A stretch of 64,000 nucleotides of DNA from Chroococcidiopsis sp. CCMEE 29 (GCF_023558375.1 NZ_CP083761.1:2350001-2414000); one strand, 5' to 3'; counted from the stretch's first letter, positions 35,349 through 48,041 are shown. Notes: generated by a model from the sequence alone, not told the origin. Numbers and translations: made by a program.

Positions 35349-36026
35349 ATGACCAATGCATCCTATCTTTTTCTGGCTGGAGCTAGTCGAGGTGTTGGGC
35401 GAGAAATCGCCAATTGCCTGACCCAACAACAGCTTAAGGTGAAAGCACTTTTGAGAACAGACGCGGCTCGAGCCGAATTGGAGGCAATGGGAATTAAGAT
35501 TGTCCTCGGAGATGCCTTGAAGGTTGAGGATATTGAAAAGGCAATGCTGGGGGATGAACCAGTCCACGCAGTCATTAGTACAATTGGTGGTTTACCCAAG
35601 GATGGAGCGAGGGCAGATTATCTTGGTAATAAAAATTTGATTGATGCCGCTGTGAAAGCTGGAGTACAAAAGTTTATTTTGGTTTCTTCGATTGGCAGTG
35701 GGAATAGCGCTGTTGCTTTACCTCCCCAAGCTTTGGAAACACTGGGTCCAGTTTTAGCTGAGAAGGAGAAAGCCGAGCAGCATTTAATTGCTAGCGGACT
35801 GACTTACACGATTATTAGACCTGGCGGACTGAAGTCTGAGCCAGCAACTGGCAACGGAATTCTCACCGAAGATCCGCGAATTGCCGGAACAATCCATCGC
35901 GCGGATGTAGCGCAGTTAGTTTGCCGTTGCCTAAATTCTGACCGAGTTAATAATAAAACTCTTTCAGCGGTCGATCGGCAGATGATTTATGGTCAACCAG
36001 AGTTTGAAGAACTTAGCCTAACTTAA
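35349..36026 (+). CDS. NAD(P)-binding SDR protein (atypical, NmrA-like)
   Basis: 225 residues. A Rossmann motif is at the start (FLAGASRGVGREIANCL), then VLGDALKVEDIEKAM, HAVISTIGGLP and KFILVSSIGSG. Late stretches (TYTIIRPGGLKSEPATGNGIL; IHRADVAQLVCRCL) match plant and cyanobacterial atypical SDRs related to Tic62/YwnB. The Tyr-x3-Lys catalytic pair is not obvious, as expected for this group, so it may bind NADPH without being a classical dehydrogenase. It converges on clpB. Confidence 0.85.
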   Translation: MTNASYLFLAGASRGVGREIANCLTQQQLKVKALLRTDAARAELEAMGIKIVLGDALKVEDIEKAMLGDEPVHAVISTIGGLPKDGARADYLGNKNLIDAAVKAGVQKFILVSSIGSGNSAVALPPQALETLGPVLAEKEKAEQHLIASGLTYTIIRPGGLKSEPATGNGILTEDPRIAGTIHRADVAQLVCRCLNSDRVNNKTLSAVDRQMIYGQPEFEELSLT

Positions 36027-36041
36027 GAAAACATCTGTGCT

Positions 36042-38684
36042 CTAATTGTTGTGGGATAAGGAAGAATGGGCGTAGGCTTTAGCTTGACGAGTGAAGGAGA
36101 GGCTACCATCACTGTAATCAACTAGAATGCCATCGCCGCCAGTGAAGGTTCCCTCTAATAATTTCGTTGCCAGTGGATTTTCTAGTTGTCGCTGGATGGC
36201 ACGCTTGAGCGGACGAGCGCCATATACTGGGTCGTACCCCAGATCAGCTAAGTAATCTTGGGCTGCTGGCGACAGCTCCAGAGTAATTTTTTGTTCAGCC
36301 AGCACTTGTTGCACTCGCTTGAGTTGAATGCCAACGATTTGCCGCAGTTCGCTGCGATTAAGGGTGTGGAAGAGAATAATGTCATCCACGCGATTAAGAA
36401 ATTCTGGGCGGAAGTGCGATCGCAATGCCTCCACTACTCGTTTCTGCATCAGCTCATATTTTTCATCGTCACCGGATACATCCAGAATATATTCACTACC
36501 GATATTACTGGTCATAACAATGACAGTATTGCGAAAATCAACGGTTCTGCCTTGAGAATCAGTAATCCGTCCATCATCCAGCACTTGGAGCAAGATGTTG
36601 AATACATCCGGATGCGCCTTTTCCACTTCGTCTAGTAGCACGACTGAGTAGGGACGGCGGCGGACAGCCTCGGAGAGTTGACCGCCTTCTTCATAGCCTA
36701 CATATCCCGGTGGCGCTCCCACTAAGCGGGAAACCGAGTGTTTTTCCATGTACTCTGACATATCTAAACGCACCAGGGCATCCACAGAATCAAACAGAAA
36801 CTGAGCTAAGGCACGGGCTAACTCAGTTTTTCCCACTCCCGTCGGTCCCATAAAGAGGAAAGAACCAATTGGGCGACCGGGATCTTTCATTCCAGCTCTA
36901 GCGCGGCGAATAGCGGCAGCGACAGCGGTTACTGCTTCGGATTGACCGACAACTCGTTCGTGCAGGTGGCTTTCGAGTTGCAGCAATTTCTGCCGTTCAG
37001 ATGCTAGTAGCCGATTGACTGGAATTCCTGTCCATTTAGCAACAATTTCCGCAATGTCGGCTTCAGTCACTTCTTCGCGCAGCAGAGTAGAACCACGCGC
37101 TTGAATTTCTAACAGCAGAGTTTCTTTAGCTTCGCGATCGCGTTGCACTCCTTCCAACTGTCCATACTTCAGCTTTGCCGCTGTATTGAGGTCGTATGCC
37201 CGTTCTGCCTGCTCAATTTGTACCCGCAGTTGATCTTCTTGTTTTTTCAAGTCACTAATCGCGTCTAATAGCTGCTTTTCGCCTTGCCACTGCGAGTTCA
37301 ACTGCTGCTGTTGGTTCGTTAAATTGGCAATTTCTTGCTCAATTCCTTCTAAGCGCTCTCTAGTTGTGGCAGTGCGCTGATCTTCCCCAGCTAAAGACAG
37401 CTTTTCCATTTCTAGCTGCATCAACCGCCGATCGATGGCTTCTAATTCAGCTGGCTTGGAGGTGATCTCCATCTTGAGCTGAGCTGCAGCCTCATCCACT
37501 AGGTCAATTGCTTTATCTGGCAAGAAGCGGTCTGCAATGTAGCGACTAGAAAGACTAGCAGCTGCCACCAGTGCAGAATCTGTAATCTTGACACTGTGAT
37601 GTACTTCGTAGCGTTGTTTGAGACCACGCAGAATTGAAATAGTCGTTTCAACTGTCGGCTGATCGACATATACCTGCTGAAATCGGCGTTCTAAGGCAGC
37701 ATCTTTTTCAATGTACTTGCGGTATTCATCCAGAGTAGTTGCCCCAATACAGCGCAGTTCTCCTCGTGCCAACATTGGTTTGAGTAAATTTCCCGCATCC
37801 ATCGCCCCCTGGGTAGTGCCGCCTGTACCAACAACCGTGTGTAATTCGTCAATGAACAGTACAATCTGACCGTTAGACTCAGTGACTTCCCGCAGGACAG
37901 ATCGGAGGCGATCTTCAAATTCTCCCCGGTATTTGGCACCAGCAATCAAACTACCCATGTCGAGGGCAATCAGCTGACGGTTTTTGAGGGATTCCGGGAC
38001 ATCGCCGTTAACGATACGCTGGGCTAAACCTTCGGCGATCGCCGTTTTCCCTACCCCTGGCTCACCAATTAATACCGGATTATTCTTGCTGCGACGGGAC
38101 AAAACTTGAATCACTCGGCGGATTTCCTCATCCCGTCCAATCACTGGATCGAGCTTCCCAGCTTTTGCCTGTTCTGTCAGATCTCGACCATACTTTTCCA
38201 GGGCTTCATAACGCGACTCTGGGGTTGCGTCTGTTACTTTTTGGCTACCTCTGACGGCTTTGATGGCAGTCTCTAACTTTGCCTTATCTAGGTCGAACCC
38301 TTTAATCAACCGCCGACCAACTCGTTCATCCTCTGCAAACCCTAGGAGTAAATGTTCAACCGAGATGTAGCCATCCTGCATAGTTGCTTTAGCTGCATCT
38401 GCCCGGTCTAGCATCACATCTAAATTCCGCCCCAAATAGAGTTGATCGCTCTTGCCAACTTTGGGCTGACGTTGGGTAAAAGCTTCAAGTTGCTGTGTCA
38501 ATCGGGCTGAATCAACTCCAGCTCGACTCAGGATGCGATTAGCTAGTCCATTTTGTTCTAATAGGGCGATCGCTAAATGCTCGACTTCTAGATGCTGTTG
38601 TTGAAAGCGACGGGCTACATCCTGAGATTGTGCGATTGCTTCCCAGGCTTTATCTGTGAACTTGGTAGGGTCAGTGGGCTGCAT
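36042..38684 (-). CDS. clpB: ATP-dependent disaggregase ClpB
   Basis: Hsp100 chaperone that threads aggregated proteins through its hexameric ring together with DnaK. Domains in order: N-terminal Clp-N repeats (about 1-150), NBD1 with Walker [14 protein letters not shown], the long coiled-coil M domain (about 400-530), NBD2 with Walker [13 protein letters not shown] and Walker [12 protein letters not shown], then the C-terminal D2-small domain. 880 residues, full length. Starts at ATG 38684; upstream lies a tandem palindromic repeat array rather than an obvious heat-shock operator. Confidence 0.96.
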   Translation of the reverse strand: MQPTDPTKFTDKAWEAIAQSQDVARRFQQQHLEVEHLAIALLEQNGLANRILSRAGVDSARLTQQLEAFTQRQPKVGKSDQLYLGRNLDVMLDRADAAKATMQDGYISVEHLLLGFAEDERVGRRLIKGFDLDKAKLETAIKAVRGSQKVTDATPESRYEALEKYGRDLTEQAKAGKLDPVIGRDEEIRRVIQVLSRRSKNNPVLIGEPGVGKTAIAEGLAQRIVNGDVPESLKNRQLIALDMGSLIAGAKYRGEFEDRLRSVLREVTESNGQIVLFIDELHTVVGTGGTTQGAMDAGNLLKPMLARGELRCIGATTLDEYRKYIEKDAALERRFQQVYVDQPTVETTISILRGLKQRYEVHHSVKITDSALVAAASLSSRYIADRFLPDKAIDLVDEAAAQLKMEITSKPAELEAIDRRLMQLEMEKLSLAGEDQRTATTRERLEGIEQEIANLTNQQQQLNSQWQGEKQLLDAISDLKKQEDQLRVQIEQAERAYDLNTAAKLKYGQLEGVQRDREAKETLLLEIQARGSTLLREEVTEADIAEIVAKWTGIPVNRLLASERQKLLQLESHLHERVVGQSEAVTAVAAAIRRARAGMKDPGRPIGSFLFMGPTGVGKTELARALAQFLFDSVDALVRLDMSEYMEKHSVSRLVGAPPGYVGYEEGGQLSEAVRRRPYSVVLLDEVEKAHPDVFNILLQVLDDGRITDSQGRTVDFRNTVIVMTSNIGSEYILDVSGDDEKYELMQKRVVEALRSHFRPEFLNRVDDIILFHTLNRSELRQIVGIQLKRVQQVLAEQKITLELSPAAQDYLADLGYDPVYGARPLKRAIQRQLENPLATKLLEGTFTGGDGILVDYSDGSLSFTRQAKAYAHSSLSHNN

Positions 38685-39050
38685 CTTCGAATAGTTTTGA
38701 GTTTTGTATTTGGTAGGGGCGGGTTTTCCGAATTATCTGTGTGACTACAGGTATATCTGATAAACCCGCCCGTACAGAGTTAAGTTTTGATTTGGTAGGG
38801 GCGGGTTTTCCGAATTATCTGTGTGACTACAGGTATATCTGATAAACCCGCCCGTACAGAGTTAAGTTTTGATTTGGTAGGGGCGGGTTTTCCGAATTAT
38901 CTGTGTAACTACAGGTATATCTGATAAACCCGCCCGTACAGATTTCTAAATTTTAGAGTTAAATTTCTGGCGAGCGTGCCTTAATCAGGGGGCAGGGGAG
39001 AAATCCAAAATCTAAAATCCAAAATCCCCTCGCTCCTCACCCTTGCTATA
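38685..39050. other. Intergenic region clpB-gloA made largely of repeats
   Basis: 366 bp: three tandem 82-bp repeat units (38712-38941), a GGGGCAGGGG patch (about 38988) and a TTTTGGA repeat in inverted orientation (39002-39027). The clpB promoter must lie within or beside these repeats. Confidence 0.75.
38712..38941. repeat. Tandem array of three palindromic elements (family A), 82-bp period
   Basis: Units start at 38712, 38794 and 38876. Each holds a 63-bp imperfect palindrome (38713-38775, 38795-38857, 38877-38939) beginning GTAGGGGCGGGTTT and ending AAACCCGCCCGTAC, with a 19-bp spacer. Copies 1 and 2 are identical over the palindrome; copy 3 has one G-to-A change in the middle. Related single copies are at 45772-45835 and 51605-51669. 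Confidence 0.93.
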
Positions 39051-39482
39051 TTACTGGGATACCAGTTGTTCAGATTTCGCTTCGTCCCCAGATTTTCTAG
39101 AACTGAGCTGGATCAGCTCTACTTTATAGCCATCTGGATCTTCCACAAAGGCAATCACCGTCGAACCGTGTTTCATTGGTCCTGGCTCCCGCACCACTTT
39201 ACCACCACGAGCTTTAATTTCTTCACAAGTGGTGTAGATATCATCTACCCCAAGGGCAATGTGACCATAAGCATTACCCAAGTCATACTGATCTACACCC
39301 CAGTTATAGGTCAGCTCTAAGACAGTATGGTCAGACTCATCACCATAACCGACAAACGCTAAGGTAAATTTGCCCCCTGGGTAATCTTTCTGCCGAAGTA
39401 ATTTCATCCCTAGGAGCTCACAGTAGAACTTAAGAGATTCTTCTAAGTTGCCGACGCGCAGCATAGTATGTAGTAATCGCAT
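39051..39482 (-). CDS. gloA: Lactoylglutathione lyase (glyoxalase I)
   Basis: Converts the methylglyoxal-glutathione hemithioacetal to S-lactoylglutathione. The four metal ligands of the Ni/Zn enzyme are all present: H5 ([10 protein letters not shown]), E56 ([11 protein letters not shown]), H74 (YGHIALGV) and E122 (YKVELIQL). 143 residues, typical. Divergent from eno across 232 bp. Confidence 0.93.
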   Translation of the reverse strand: MRLLHTMLRVGNLEESLKFYCELLGMKLLRQKDYPGGKFTLAFVGYGDESDHTVLELTYNWGVDQYDLGNAYGHIALGVDDIYTTCEEIKARGGKVVREPGPMKHGSTVIAFVEDPDGYKVELIQLSSRKSGDEAKSEQLVSQ

Positions 39483-39606
39483 TTTGCCACTCCAAATATT
39501 CCTTCACTTTTTCTAATTGTAGAGAAGTGATAGATTGCGTCACTGCCTGGCGCGCCGCGCCTTGGTGACTAAACAAATCCACAGATGTTTTTAAAGTCAC
39601 ACTTGA

Positions 39607-39641
39607 AAGCCTGTTGAACCCCTATCCTAACTATCAGGCTT
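39607..39641. promoter_or_regulatory. Hairpin in the eno upstream region
   Basis: AAGCCTG and CAGGCTT arms with a 21-nt loop, about 75 bp before the eno start. It may lie in the eno 5' leader; no known RNA family recognised. Confidence 0.35.
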
Positions 39642-39678
39642 AACCATTGCTTCAAGGAATCGAGTAAGGAATAGTTAA

Positions 39679-41004
<1,326 letters not shown>

Positions 41005-41112
41005 GGGCGAGGGGTTAGGGGTTAGGGGATTTTGGATTTTGGATTGAATTTTCTCCCCCTGCTCCCCCTGCTTAAGAAAGCTCCCCCTGCCTCCCCTGCT
41101 CAAGAAAGGCTC
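41005..41112. repeat. Cluster of three repeat types between eno and argC
   Basis: GGGGTTA heptamers (about 41010-41029), TTTTGGA units (41031-41045) and inverted GCAGGGGGA units (about 41054-41112) follow each other directly after the eno stop, between convergent genes. Confidence 0.8.
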
Positions 41113-41123
41113 GCCCCTAGTTC

Positions 41124-42182
41124 CTAAGGATAAAACCCCACTTGCGGCAATCCCAGGGTTTCGTCCCAACCCATCATTAAGTTCAAACACTGGATGGCTT
41201 GACCTGCCTGACCTTTGATCAAGTTATCAATTGCCGACATCACGATCACCCGACCAGTACGCGGGTCAACTTCAATTCCGATGAAACAAAAGTTATTGCC
41301 GCAAGCCCACTTGGTTTGAGGATAGACCCCGCTATCGCATACAGTCACCCAAGGAGAGTTGCGATAGAAGGCAGTATAGATTGTGATCAAGTCATCTCTG
41401 ATCAAACCGGGATCGCGCAGTGTAGCATAGACAGTTGCCAAAATTCCGCGCACCATCGGGATTAGGTGGGGCGTGAATTGTACAGTAACTTCGTGACCCG
41501 CTAAGTCACTACAAATCTGCTCAATTTCCGGTGTATGGCGGTGACGACCAACACCATAGGCTCCAAGGGAATTATCTGCTTCGGCTAATAATAACCCAGT
41601 TTTAGCCTGCCTTCCGCCTCCTGAAGTGCCCGATTTAGCGTCAATAATGGCGGTTTCTGGTACTATTAATCCTTGCTTCAACAGGGGTGAGAGTGCTAGC
41701 AGACTGGCAGTAGGATAGCAGCCAGGGCAGCCAATTAGCTGGCTTTCGGCAATGCGATCGCGGTACAGTTCTGGTAAACCATAAACAGCTGTTGCTGCCA
41801 CACTTTCGTCGGTTCGCTGTTTGCCGTACCAGGCTTGGTAAGTTTCCAGATTAGCAAAGCGGTAGTCGGCGGAAAGATCTAGTACCTTACATCCTTTCTC
41901 AACCAGTATCGGTGCTATCTCACAAGCAAGGCCATTCGGCAGAGACAGAAATACCACCTGACAGCGGGCGGCAATTTTTTCTGGGTCTACTGGCTCTATT
42001 CGTTGGTTAACACGATGAGCTAGATGCGGGTATAATTCCGAGAAAGGCTTGCCTGCGCTGCTCTCGCCGCCTAAATAAACAAGTTCGACCCCTGGATGAT
42101 CCATCAGGAGTCTTACCAATTGCACACCGCCATAGCCCGACGCGCCAACAATTCCAACCGATACGCGTCCTATATCGCCCAT
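41124..42182 (-). CDS. argC: N-acetyl-gamma-glutamyl-phosphate reductase
   Basis: Third step of arginine synthesis: NADPH-dependent reduction of N-acetylglutamyl phosphate. The NADPH loop [18 protein letters not shown] is at the N-terminus and the catalytic Cys is in [11 protein letters not shown]. The C-terminal domain ends VGFYP. I place the start at ATG 42182 (352 residues), with AAGGGA 9 nt upstream. The frame stays open to 42329, but that extra 49-codon stretch is repeat-like and not part of the family. Confidence 0.94.
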   Translation of the reverse strand: MGDIGRVSVGIVGASGYGGVQLVRLLMDHPGVELVYLGGESSAGKPFSELYPHLAHRVNQRIEPVDPEKIAARCQVVFLSLPNGLACEIAPILVEKGCKVLDLSADYRFANLETYQAWYGKQRTDESVAATAVYGLPELYRDRIAESQLIGCPGCYPTASLLALSPLLKQGLIVPETAIIDAKSGTSGGGRQAKTGLLLAEADNSLGAYGVGRHRHTPEIEQICSDLAGHEVTVQFTPHLIPMVRGILATVYATLRDPGLIRDDLITIYTAFYRNSPWVTVCDSGVYPQTKWACGNNFCFIGIEVDPRTGRVIVMSAIDNLIKGQAGQAIQCLNLMMGWDETLGLPQVGFYP

Positions 42183-42351
42183 GATGCTCAATCCCTTAAT
42201 GCGCTTGTGGTTGATGCAGAGGTGAGGGGGAAGTGAGGAGACAGGAGACAAGAGACAGGGGACAAAAGGATGAAAGATGAAGGATGAATTTGTAATTTTC
42301 TCCATCTCCCCATCGCCCGTAATCCCCACTTGGTGGGAACCCCGAGTTCCT

Positions 42352-42397
42352 CATCTTCCCCTGCTTCCTCTGCTTCCCCTGCTCCCCCTGCTTCCTA
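42352..42397. repeat. Inverted GCAGGGGAA short tandem repeat between argC and ribBA
   Basis: CTTCCCCTGC / CTCCCCCTGC units in the 230-bp divergent spacer. Confidence 0.75.
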
Positions 42398-42598
42398 ACT
42401 CCCCTCTTAGTCATAATGGTTTGGCTTTCGCTGCATTGTAGTACTAAAACTCATATTTGGTTGCAGCAAAATTTTCCATTTTTTTCTGCTCCTGTCCCTA
42501 GTCTCTGTTCCCTAGCTTTTATTGCCAGTCAAACGGGCTACAATCGGAAACAAGAGTACTTTAAAAATCTTTACGGTTCTTTCACTTTAACTGAATCT

Positions 42599-44296
42599 GT
42601 GCAGCAGCCTAAAACCCCATCAACCCAACCTTTTCAGTTTGACTCAATAGATGCCGCCATAGCAGACCTGAAAGCCGGTCGCTCAGTGGTAGTAGTTGAT
42701 GATGAAAGCCGGGAAAATGAAGGTGACTTGATTTGCGCTGCCCAGTTTGCCACGCCGGACATGATTAATTTTATGGCGGTGTATGCACGGGGGCTGATTT
42801 GTCTAGCAATGACAGGCGATCGCCTGGATGAACTTGACCTACCCTTGATGGTCAGCAACATTCCTGAAAGCCATAATACTCCTTACACCAACCAAACCGC
42901 CTTTACCATCAGTATTGATGCTGCGTTCCACCTGGGCGTCACGACAGGAATCTCAGCAGAAGACAGGGCGCGAACCATTCAGGTTGCCATTAACCCAGCT
43001 ACAAAACCTTCGGATTTGCGCCGTCCAGGTCACATCTTCCCTATCCGTGCCAGAGAGGGAGGAGTGTTGAAAAGAGCAGGACATACCGAAGCAGGTGTTG
43101 ATCTAGCTAGACTGGCTGGGCTGTACCCCGCTGGAGTAATTTGTGAAATTCAGAACCCTGATGGTTCAATGGCGCGATTGCCACAGCTGATCGAATATGC
43201 AAAAGTCCACAACCTAAAAATTATCAGCATTGCAGATTTAATTAGCTATCGTCTCAGGCACGACCGCTTTGTTGTCCGCGAAACAGTTACTAATCTGCCC
43301 AGCGAGTTTGGTAACTTCCAAATTTATGCTTACCGCCATATGCTGGATAATACCGAACACGTTGCCATTGTTAAGGGTAACCCAGCGGAATTCGAAGACC
43401 AACCAGTGATGGTACGTATGCACTCGGAATGCCTCACTGGTGATGCTTTGGGGTCTTTGCGCTGCGATTGTCGGATGCAATTACAAGCAGCTTTGAAAAT
43501 GATTGAAAACGCAGGTAAAGGTGTGGTGGTTTACTTGCGGCAGGAAGGGCGTGGGATAGGACTGGTGAATAAGTTGAAAGCCTACTCGTTACAGGATATG
43601 GGGCTGGATACAGTCGAAGCCAATGAGCGCTTAGGCTTCCCTGCTGATTTGCGGGATTATGGTATGGGGGCGCAAATGCTGAATGATTTGGGAGTACATA
43701 AGATTCGCCTGATTACCAATAATCCGCGTAAGATTGCTGGGTTGAAGGGCTATGGTTTGGAGGTGGTGGATCGAGTGCCGCTACTGATTGAAGCAACTTC
43801 CTACAATTCCATCTATCTGGCAACGAAGGCGCAAAAGCTAGGTCACATGCTGTTGCAGACTTATCTCGTGACTGTAGCGATTCACTGGCAGGATGAACTA
43901 TTGTCAGTAACTGAACGCTACGAGCGGCTGGAGAAACTGCGGCATTTAGCGAGTAACTATTACCTACTGTTGCAGGAAGAAACGCGACCAGTAGCGATCG
44001 CTCTGTTCGCTCAACCATCTTTGACTGTTCACTTAGGGTTTGATCAGCCCCATATTGCTGCTGCTGATTGGTATCGACAAGAAAACCATCCCTATGTCCA
44101 AGCGATCGCCCAAATTCTCGATCACCTAGCAAGCTGGACATCTGTTCGACGATTAGAATTTTTGGTTTCTACTGGTGTTGATCCCCTAAGCAGTTTGCAA
44201 GTGCAGTTGGATCGCCACCACTTCCCGAAGCATACGGTGCCTTCATCAGTTTGCGACCAATTAGAAACACAAAAAATTTACAGCTTTGGTGATTAG
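42599..44296 (+). CDS. ribBA: Bifunctional DHBP synthase / GTP cyclohydrolase II
   Basis: Both entry enzymes of riboflavin synthesis in one chain: DHBP synthase (RibB) makes the 4-carbon unit from ribulose 5-phosphate, GTP cyclohydrolase II (RibA) opens GTP. RibB motifs are [20 protein letters not shown] and [11 protein letters not shown]; the RibA zinc site is [20 protein letters not shown], with [12 protein letters not shown] further C-terminal stretch of about 110 residues is common in cyanobacteria. I propose GTG 42599 (565 residues), which matches the usual N-terminus; the frame is open to ATG 42416, but those 61 codons look non-homologous. No clear Shine-Dalgarno at either start. Confidence 0.9.
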   Translation: MQQPKTPSTQPFQFDSIDAAIADLKAGRSVVVVDDESRENEGDLICAAQFATPDMINFMAVYARGLICLAMTGDRLDELDLPLMVSNIPESHNTPYTNQTAFTISIDAAFHLGVTTGISAEDRARTIQVAINPATKPSDLRRPGHIFPIRAREGGVLKRAGHTEAGVDLARLAGLYPAGVICEIQNPDGSMARLPQLIEYAKVHNLKIISIADLISYRLRHDRFVVRETVTNLPSEFGNFQIYAYRHMLDNTEHVAIVKGNPAEFEDQPVMVRMHSECLTGDALGSLRCDCRMQLQAALKMIENAGKGVVVYLRQEGRGIGLVNKLKAYSLQDMGLDTVEANERLGFPADLRDYGMGAQMLNDLGVHKIRLITNNPRKIAGLKGYGLEVVDRVPLLIEATSYNSIYLATKAQKLGHMLLQTYLVTVAIHWQDELLSVTERYERLEKLRHLASNYYLLLQEETRPVAIALFAQPSLTVHLGFDQPHIAAADWYRQENHPYVQAIAQILDHLASWTSVRRLEFLVSTGVDPLSSLQVQLDRHHFPKHTVPSSVCDQLETQKIYSFGD

Positions 44297-44358
44297 CAAT
44301 AAGGTTAAAGTTACAACAATAGTCCATGTAATGTCTTCATGGAAAAGTTTTTATTTGG

Positions 44359-45257
44359 TTAACTCACTATGCCTGGTGCTGACTGAACAATTTCTCTAAT
44401 CACCTCAAGGAATGCCTGCAAAACAGATGATGTCTCGTCTTGCTGCCAAACTGCTGCTAAATTCACCTGGGAGACAGGTGTACCGAGATTCGTGTAAACG
44501 ACTCCCGCTCGACAAATGTTACGAATCGAGGCTGGTGCTAAAGAGACTCCCATACCTGCTGAAACTAAACCGAGAATCGTTTGTTTCTGGCTCGCTTTCT
44601 GAACAACTTTTGGGCTGAAGCCAGCTTGCTGAAACAGAGTAATGCATTGATCGTAATAACCAGGTTCTAAATGACGCGGCACAAGAATAAACGGTTCATT
44701 AGCTAGTGCGGATAGTGCCAATTCTGGTTCTTTTGCCAGCAAATGTGTTTCCGGTAAAACTACTACCAATGGCTCTTGCAGGAGCAGTTCAACCACCACA
44801 GATTTGTCATTCACAGGCGGGATCATTAAACCAAGGTGGATTTGTTTTTCCTGAAGTGCCTGAATTTGAACACTTGTGGCATTTCCTCTAGATTGAGTTC
44901 GACTTGGGGAAACCGTTTTCGAAAGGTTTGGAGCACTTTTGGCAGCACGTTATAGGTGGCAAACCCAGAAAATCCGATTGATAGTTGTCCAATTTCTCGT
45001 GCAGCTTGTCGCGCCTTCTCCATCGCCTGATCTGCTTGCCAGAGAAGTTGACGCGATTCCTCAAAGAACACTTTTCCTGCATCTGTAAGCTGAATGCGAC
45101 GCTTGGTGCGATGGAACAAAGACATCCCCAACTCTGCTTCAAGTTGGTAAATCTGTTGACTGAGCGGTTGTTGAGTCATATGAAGCCGTTCTGCGGCTCG
45201 ACCAAAATGCAGTTCTTCTGCAACCATCACAAAGTACCGAACGTGCCGCAGTTCCAT
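44359..45257 (-). pseudogene. LysR-family transcriptional regulator with a frameshift
   Basis: Two overlapping frames make one LysR protein. The first (from 45257, MELRHVRYFVMVAEELHFGR) carries the winged HTH and reads to LNLEEM at about 44880. It then runs in the wrong frame to a stop at 44826. The next frame resumes with TSVQIQALQEKQIHLGLMIP and continues with the substrate-binding domain to 44359. A single indel at about 44878-44880 explains it. Unless it is a sequencing error, only a DNA-binding fragment would be made. It is divergent from a truncated ketol-acid reductoisomerase gene. Confidence 0.85.
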
Positions 45258-45311
45258 TTGAATGTTTTAAATGTCAATTCTGTACGAAAAACGTGTTGGA
45301 CAGTGAAATGA

Positions 45312-45692
<381 letters not shown>

Positions 45693-45771
45693 GCTAGGAG
45701 GATGCTAAGGAAAGCTGATTTAGAACCGGATCTGAGTTCAGCAAATCTCAAGACTTCTCATCTTCATTTCT

Positions 45772-45835
45772 GTACGGACGGGTTTATTAGATATATTTAC
45801 GATTGATACAGGCAATTCAGTTAAACCCGTCCCTA
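45772..45835. repeat. Single palindromic element of family A at the trpE 3' end
   Basis: Starts GTACGGACGGGTTTA, ends TAAACCCGTCCCTAG; 64 bp, same length and layout as the 63-bp units at 38713 but with a diverged centre. Its right end supplies the trpE stop codon (complement of 45833-45835). Confidence 0.8.
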
Positions 45836-47350
45836 GCTTGAGCGTAAACAGCGAATTGCCTCTAAAAGTCCTCTAGCTTTATTCAGTGTTTCTTCGTATT
45901 CTTTCTGGGGATCGGAATCGGCTACTAAACCAGCACCGGCTTGGACGGTAACGGTATGGTTGCGGACAACCATTGTGCGGATGGCGATCGCACTATTCAA
46001 CTGTCCCTCAAAGTCGTAGTACCCATAAGCTCCTGAATACACACCGCGACGGCAGTTTTCAAGCTCATGAATAATTTCCATTGCCCGAATCTTAGGTGCG
46101 CCGCTGACGGTACCCGCTGGGAAACAAGCTTTGAGTAAATCCCATGCAGTTTTATCAGGTGCGAGTTCTCCCACCACATTACTCACAATATGCATCACAT
46201 GAGAGTAGCGCTCTATCATCATTAATTCATCTACTCTCACCGTGCCACTTTTACAGACACGTCCTAAGTCATTCCGTCCTAGATCAACTAACATGACGTG
46301 TTCAGCAATTTCTTTGGGGTCTTTCAGCAACTCCTCAGCCAAAGCTGCATCTTCCTGTGGTGTCTTACCCCGTGGACGTGTTCCGGCGATCGGGCGTACT
46401 GTTGCCACAATGCTACCCAACGGATCGCGTTCTGCCTTGACCATCACCTCAGGACTGGAACCGATGATTTGCCAGTCATTGAAGTGAAAGTAAGCCATGT
46501 AAGGCGAGGGGTTGATTAGGCGCAGGGAACGGTAAAGAGCAAAGGAGTCACTCGTGTATTCTGCTTTGAGTTGCTGGGAAAGGACAACTTGAAAGATATC
46601 TCCAGCCTTGATGTAGGCTTTTGCCTTTTGGACATTAGCACAGAACTGTTCGCGTGAAATGTTACTGGTATAAGGCAATTCTGGGCTATTAACAGCAGAT
46701 GGGGGAGTCCATTGTAAAACAGTGTCTTGATTGGAAAGAGGTAGCTGAAGTTTGCTGACAAGCTGAGTTACTCGATCGCACGCTTGTTGGTACGCTTGCT
46801 TGAGACTAACTTGGGGATCGCGCAGATCGGCATAGGCGATCGCCCAAATTTTGCGTTTTACTTGGTCAAAAATCAGCAGCTGGTCTACCTGCATCCACAA
46901 TCCATCAGGTAAATCCGTTTCAGTCGCTGCATGAACTGGAACACGAGATTCAATCCACTGGATTAATTCATAACCCCAGAATCCAAACAATCCGCCAATT
47001 CCGGGTGGTAGTTGCGGTAACTTGACTGGACGAAAAGGTTGCAGGCATTGGGCTAACGTTGTAAATGGGTTGCCCTCAAACACGACCTCTGAGCCATCCC
47101 GCTGCGTTTGCTTAGTGCGATTTCCCTTAGCTTCCAATATCCAAAGTGGATCGCAGCCTAGAAAACTATAGCGTCCCACTTGCTCCCCGCCTTCCACCGA
47201 TTCTAAAAGAAAGCTATAGGGCTGTCCGGCACAGACCTTATACCAAGCAGATACTGGCGTATCTAAGTCTGCTACCCATTCTTGGTATACCGGAACAAAA
47301 TTGCCCTGCTGAGCCAGGGCGGAAAACTGAGAAAAATCAGGAAAAATCAT
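45833..47350 (-). CDS. trpE: Anthranilate synthase component I
   Basis: Makes anthranilate from chorismate, the first committed step to tryptophan, with a glutaminase partner (TrpG) not seen in this window. Chorismate-binding signatures: FQVVLSQQLKAEY, GSSPEVMVKAERD, RPIAGTRPRGKTPQEDAAL, ELLKDPKEIAEHVMLVDLGR and FPAGTVSGAPKIRAME. 505 residues. The upstream gene psaD is 111 bp away on the same strand. No trp leader peptide was noticed. Confidence 0.92.
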   Translation of the reverse strand: MIFPDFSQFSALAQQGNFVPVYQEWVADLDTPVSAWYKVCAGQPYSFLLESVEGGEQVGRYSFLGCDPLWILEAKGNRTKQTQRDGSEVVFEGNPFTTLAQCLQPFRPVKLPQLPPGIGGLFGFWGYELIQWIESRVPVHAATETDLPDGLWMQVDQLLIFDQVKRKIWAIAYADLRDPQVSLKQAYQQACDRVTQLVSKLQLPLSNQDTVLQWTPPSAVNSPELPYTSNISREQFCANVQKAKAYIKAGDIFQVVLSQQLKAEYTSDSFALYRSLRLINPSPYMAYFHFNDWQIIGSSPEVMVKAERDPLGSIVATVRPIAGTRPRGKTPQEDAALAEELLKDPKEIAEHVMLVDLGRNDLGRVCKSGTVRVDELMMIERYSHVMHIVSNVVGELAPDKTAWDLLKACFPAGTVSGAPKIRAMEIIHELENCRRGVYSGAYGYYDFEGQLNSAIAIRTMVVRNHTVTVQAGAGLVADSDPQKEYEETLNKARGLLEAIRCLRSS

Positions 47351-47394
47351 GTTTCTATTTTAGGGATGAAGACCAGAGACTAAAGACTGAGAAC

Positions 47395-47430
47395 TATTCC
47401 CTAGCCCCTAGCCTCTAGCCTCTAGGCCCT
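47395..47430. repeat. CCCTAGC/CCTCTAG heptamer array between psaD and trpE
   Basis: Four to five degenerate CCCTAGC, CCTCTAG units in the psaD-trpE spacer. Confidence 0.65.
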
Positions 47431-47431
47431 C

Positions 47432-47461
47432 GGTTAAGCGTCGTGAGATTGAGCGCTAACC
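47432..47461 (-). terminator. Possible weak terminator after psaD
   Basis: GGTTAAGCG and CGCTAACC arms form an imperfect hairpin immediately after the psaD stop on the minus strand. It lacks a U-tract. Confidence 0.35.
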
Positions 47462-47911
47462 TTAATCTTCGATGGATGTTGGTTCTGGAGAGTCGTAAGG
47501 AGCAATACCGCTAAATTTCAACTTAGCAGGAGCTGGGTTCCTGCCAATATTGCGGTCTACATAACGCACCATCGGACGACCTTCATTCACCTTTTCTGGG
47601 AAGACACCATCAGCCGGATGAATCATGTGGGTTTCCCCGTTTGGATAAATTCGGTAGATTTTGTAATCCGTTATTTTGAACTTCGCCCGGAGTTGCTGAC
47701 CGCCCAGAGCAATACCATGCTCTTTACGAGATAGGTACAGCAGGTTTTTGCCTTGCCGCATGATGGCAGTGCCACCAGTTGGCATTTCAAACGCTTGCTC
47801 CTTGGGGCTAGTCCAGGTGATAGCGTACTTTTCTTCTCGCGCTGCTTTGGTCAGCAAGCCGCCAGTGCTGCCACCGAATATAGGGGTTTGTCCAGAAAGT
47901 TCTTCTGCCAT
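47462..47911 (-). CDS. psaD: Photosystem I reaction centre subunit II
   Basis: Stromal/cytoplasmic extrinsic subunit that docks ferredoxin and holds PsaC on photosystem I. The sequence is strongly typical: [60 protein letters not shown] and [20 protein letters not shown]. 149 residues, slightly longer at the C-terminus than the common 138-142. Unlinked to psaAB at 10.7-15.3 kb, as usual in cyanobacteria. Confidence 0.97.
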   Translation of the reverse strand: MAEELSGQTPIFGGSTGGLLTKAAREEKYAITWTSPKEQAFEMPTGGTAIMRQGKNLLYLSRKEHGIALGGQQLRAKFKITDYKIYRIYPNGETHMIHPADGVFPEKVNEGRPMVRYVDRNIGRNPAPAKLKFSGIAPYDSPEPTSIED

Positions 47912-48041
47912 AAATTAGCTCTCTAAACGTTTTTAGGGCATCGTATCACCGCGATCGCTCTTCGACAGCAACTATGTTGGAAACTGTTACAGTTCTAGAC
48001 GCTAGGAACTTGAAATTTAGCTTCCCCTGCTCCCCCTGCGC

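Noticed and set aside
38712-38941. Possible CRISPR array (regular 82-bp spacing)
   Set aside because: The 19-bp spacers are identical rather than variable, the repeat is a 63-bp palindrome, and no cas gene is near. It is a tandem repeat.
39541-39575. GC-rich dyad resembling a tRNA or riboswitch near eno
   Set aside because: No cloverleaf or known riboswitch core could be drawn; it is only a short GGCGCGCC palindrome.
42183-42329. N-terminal extension of ArgC in the same frame
   Set aside because: The 49 extra codons are repeat-like and precede a normal start at 42182 with a good ribosome site.
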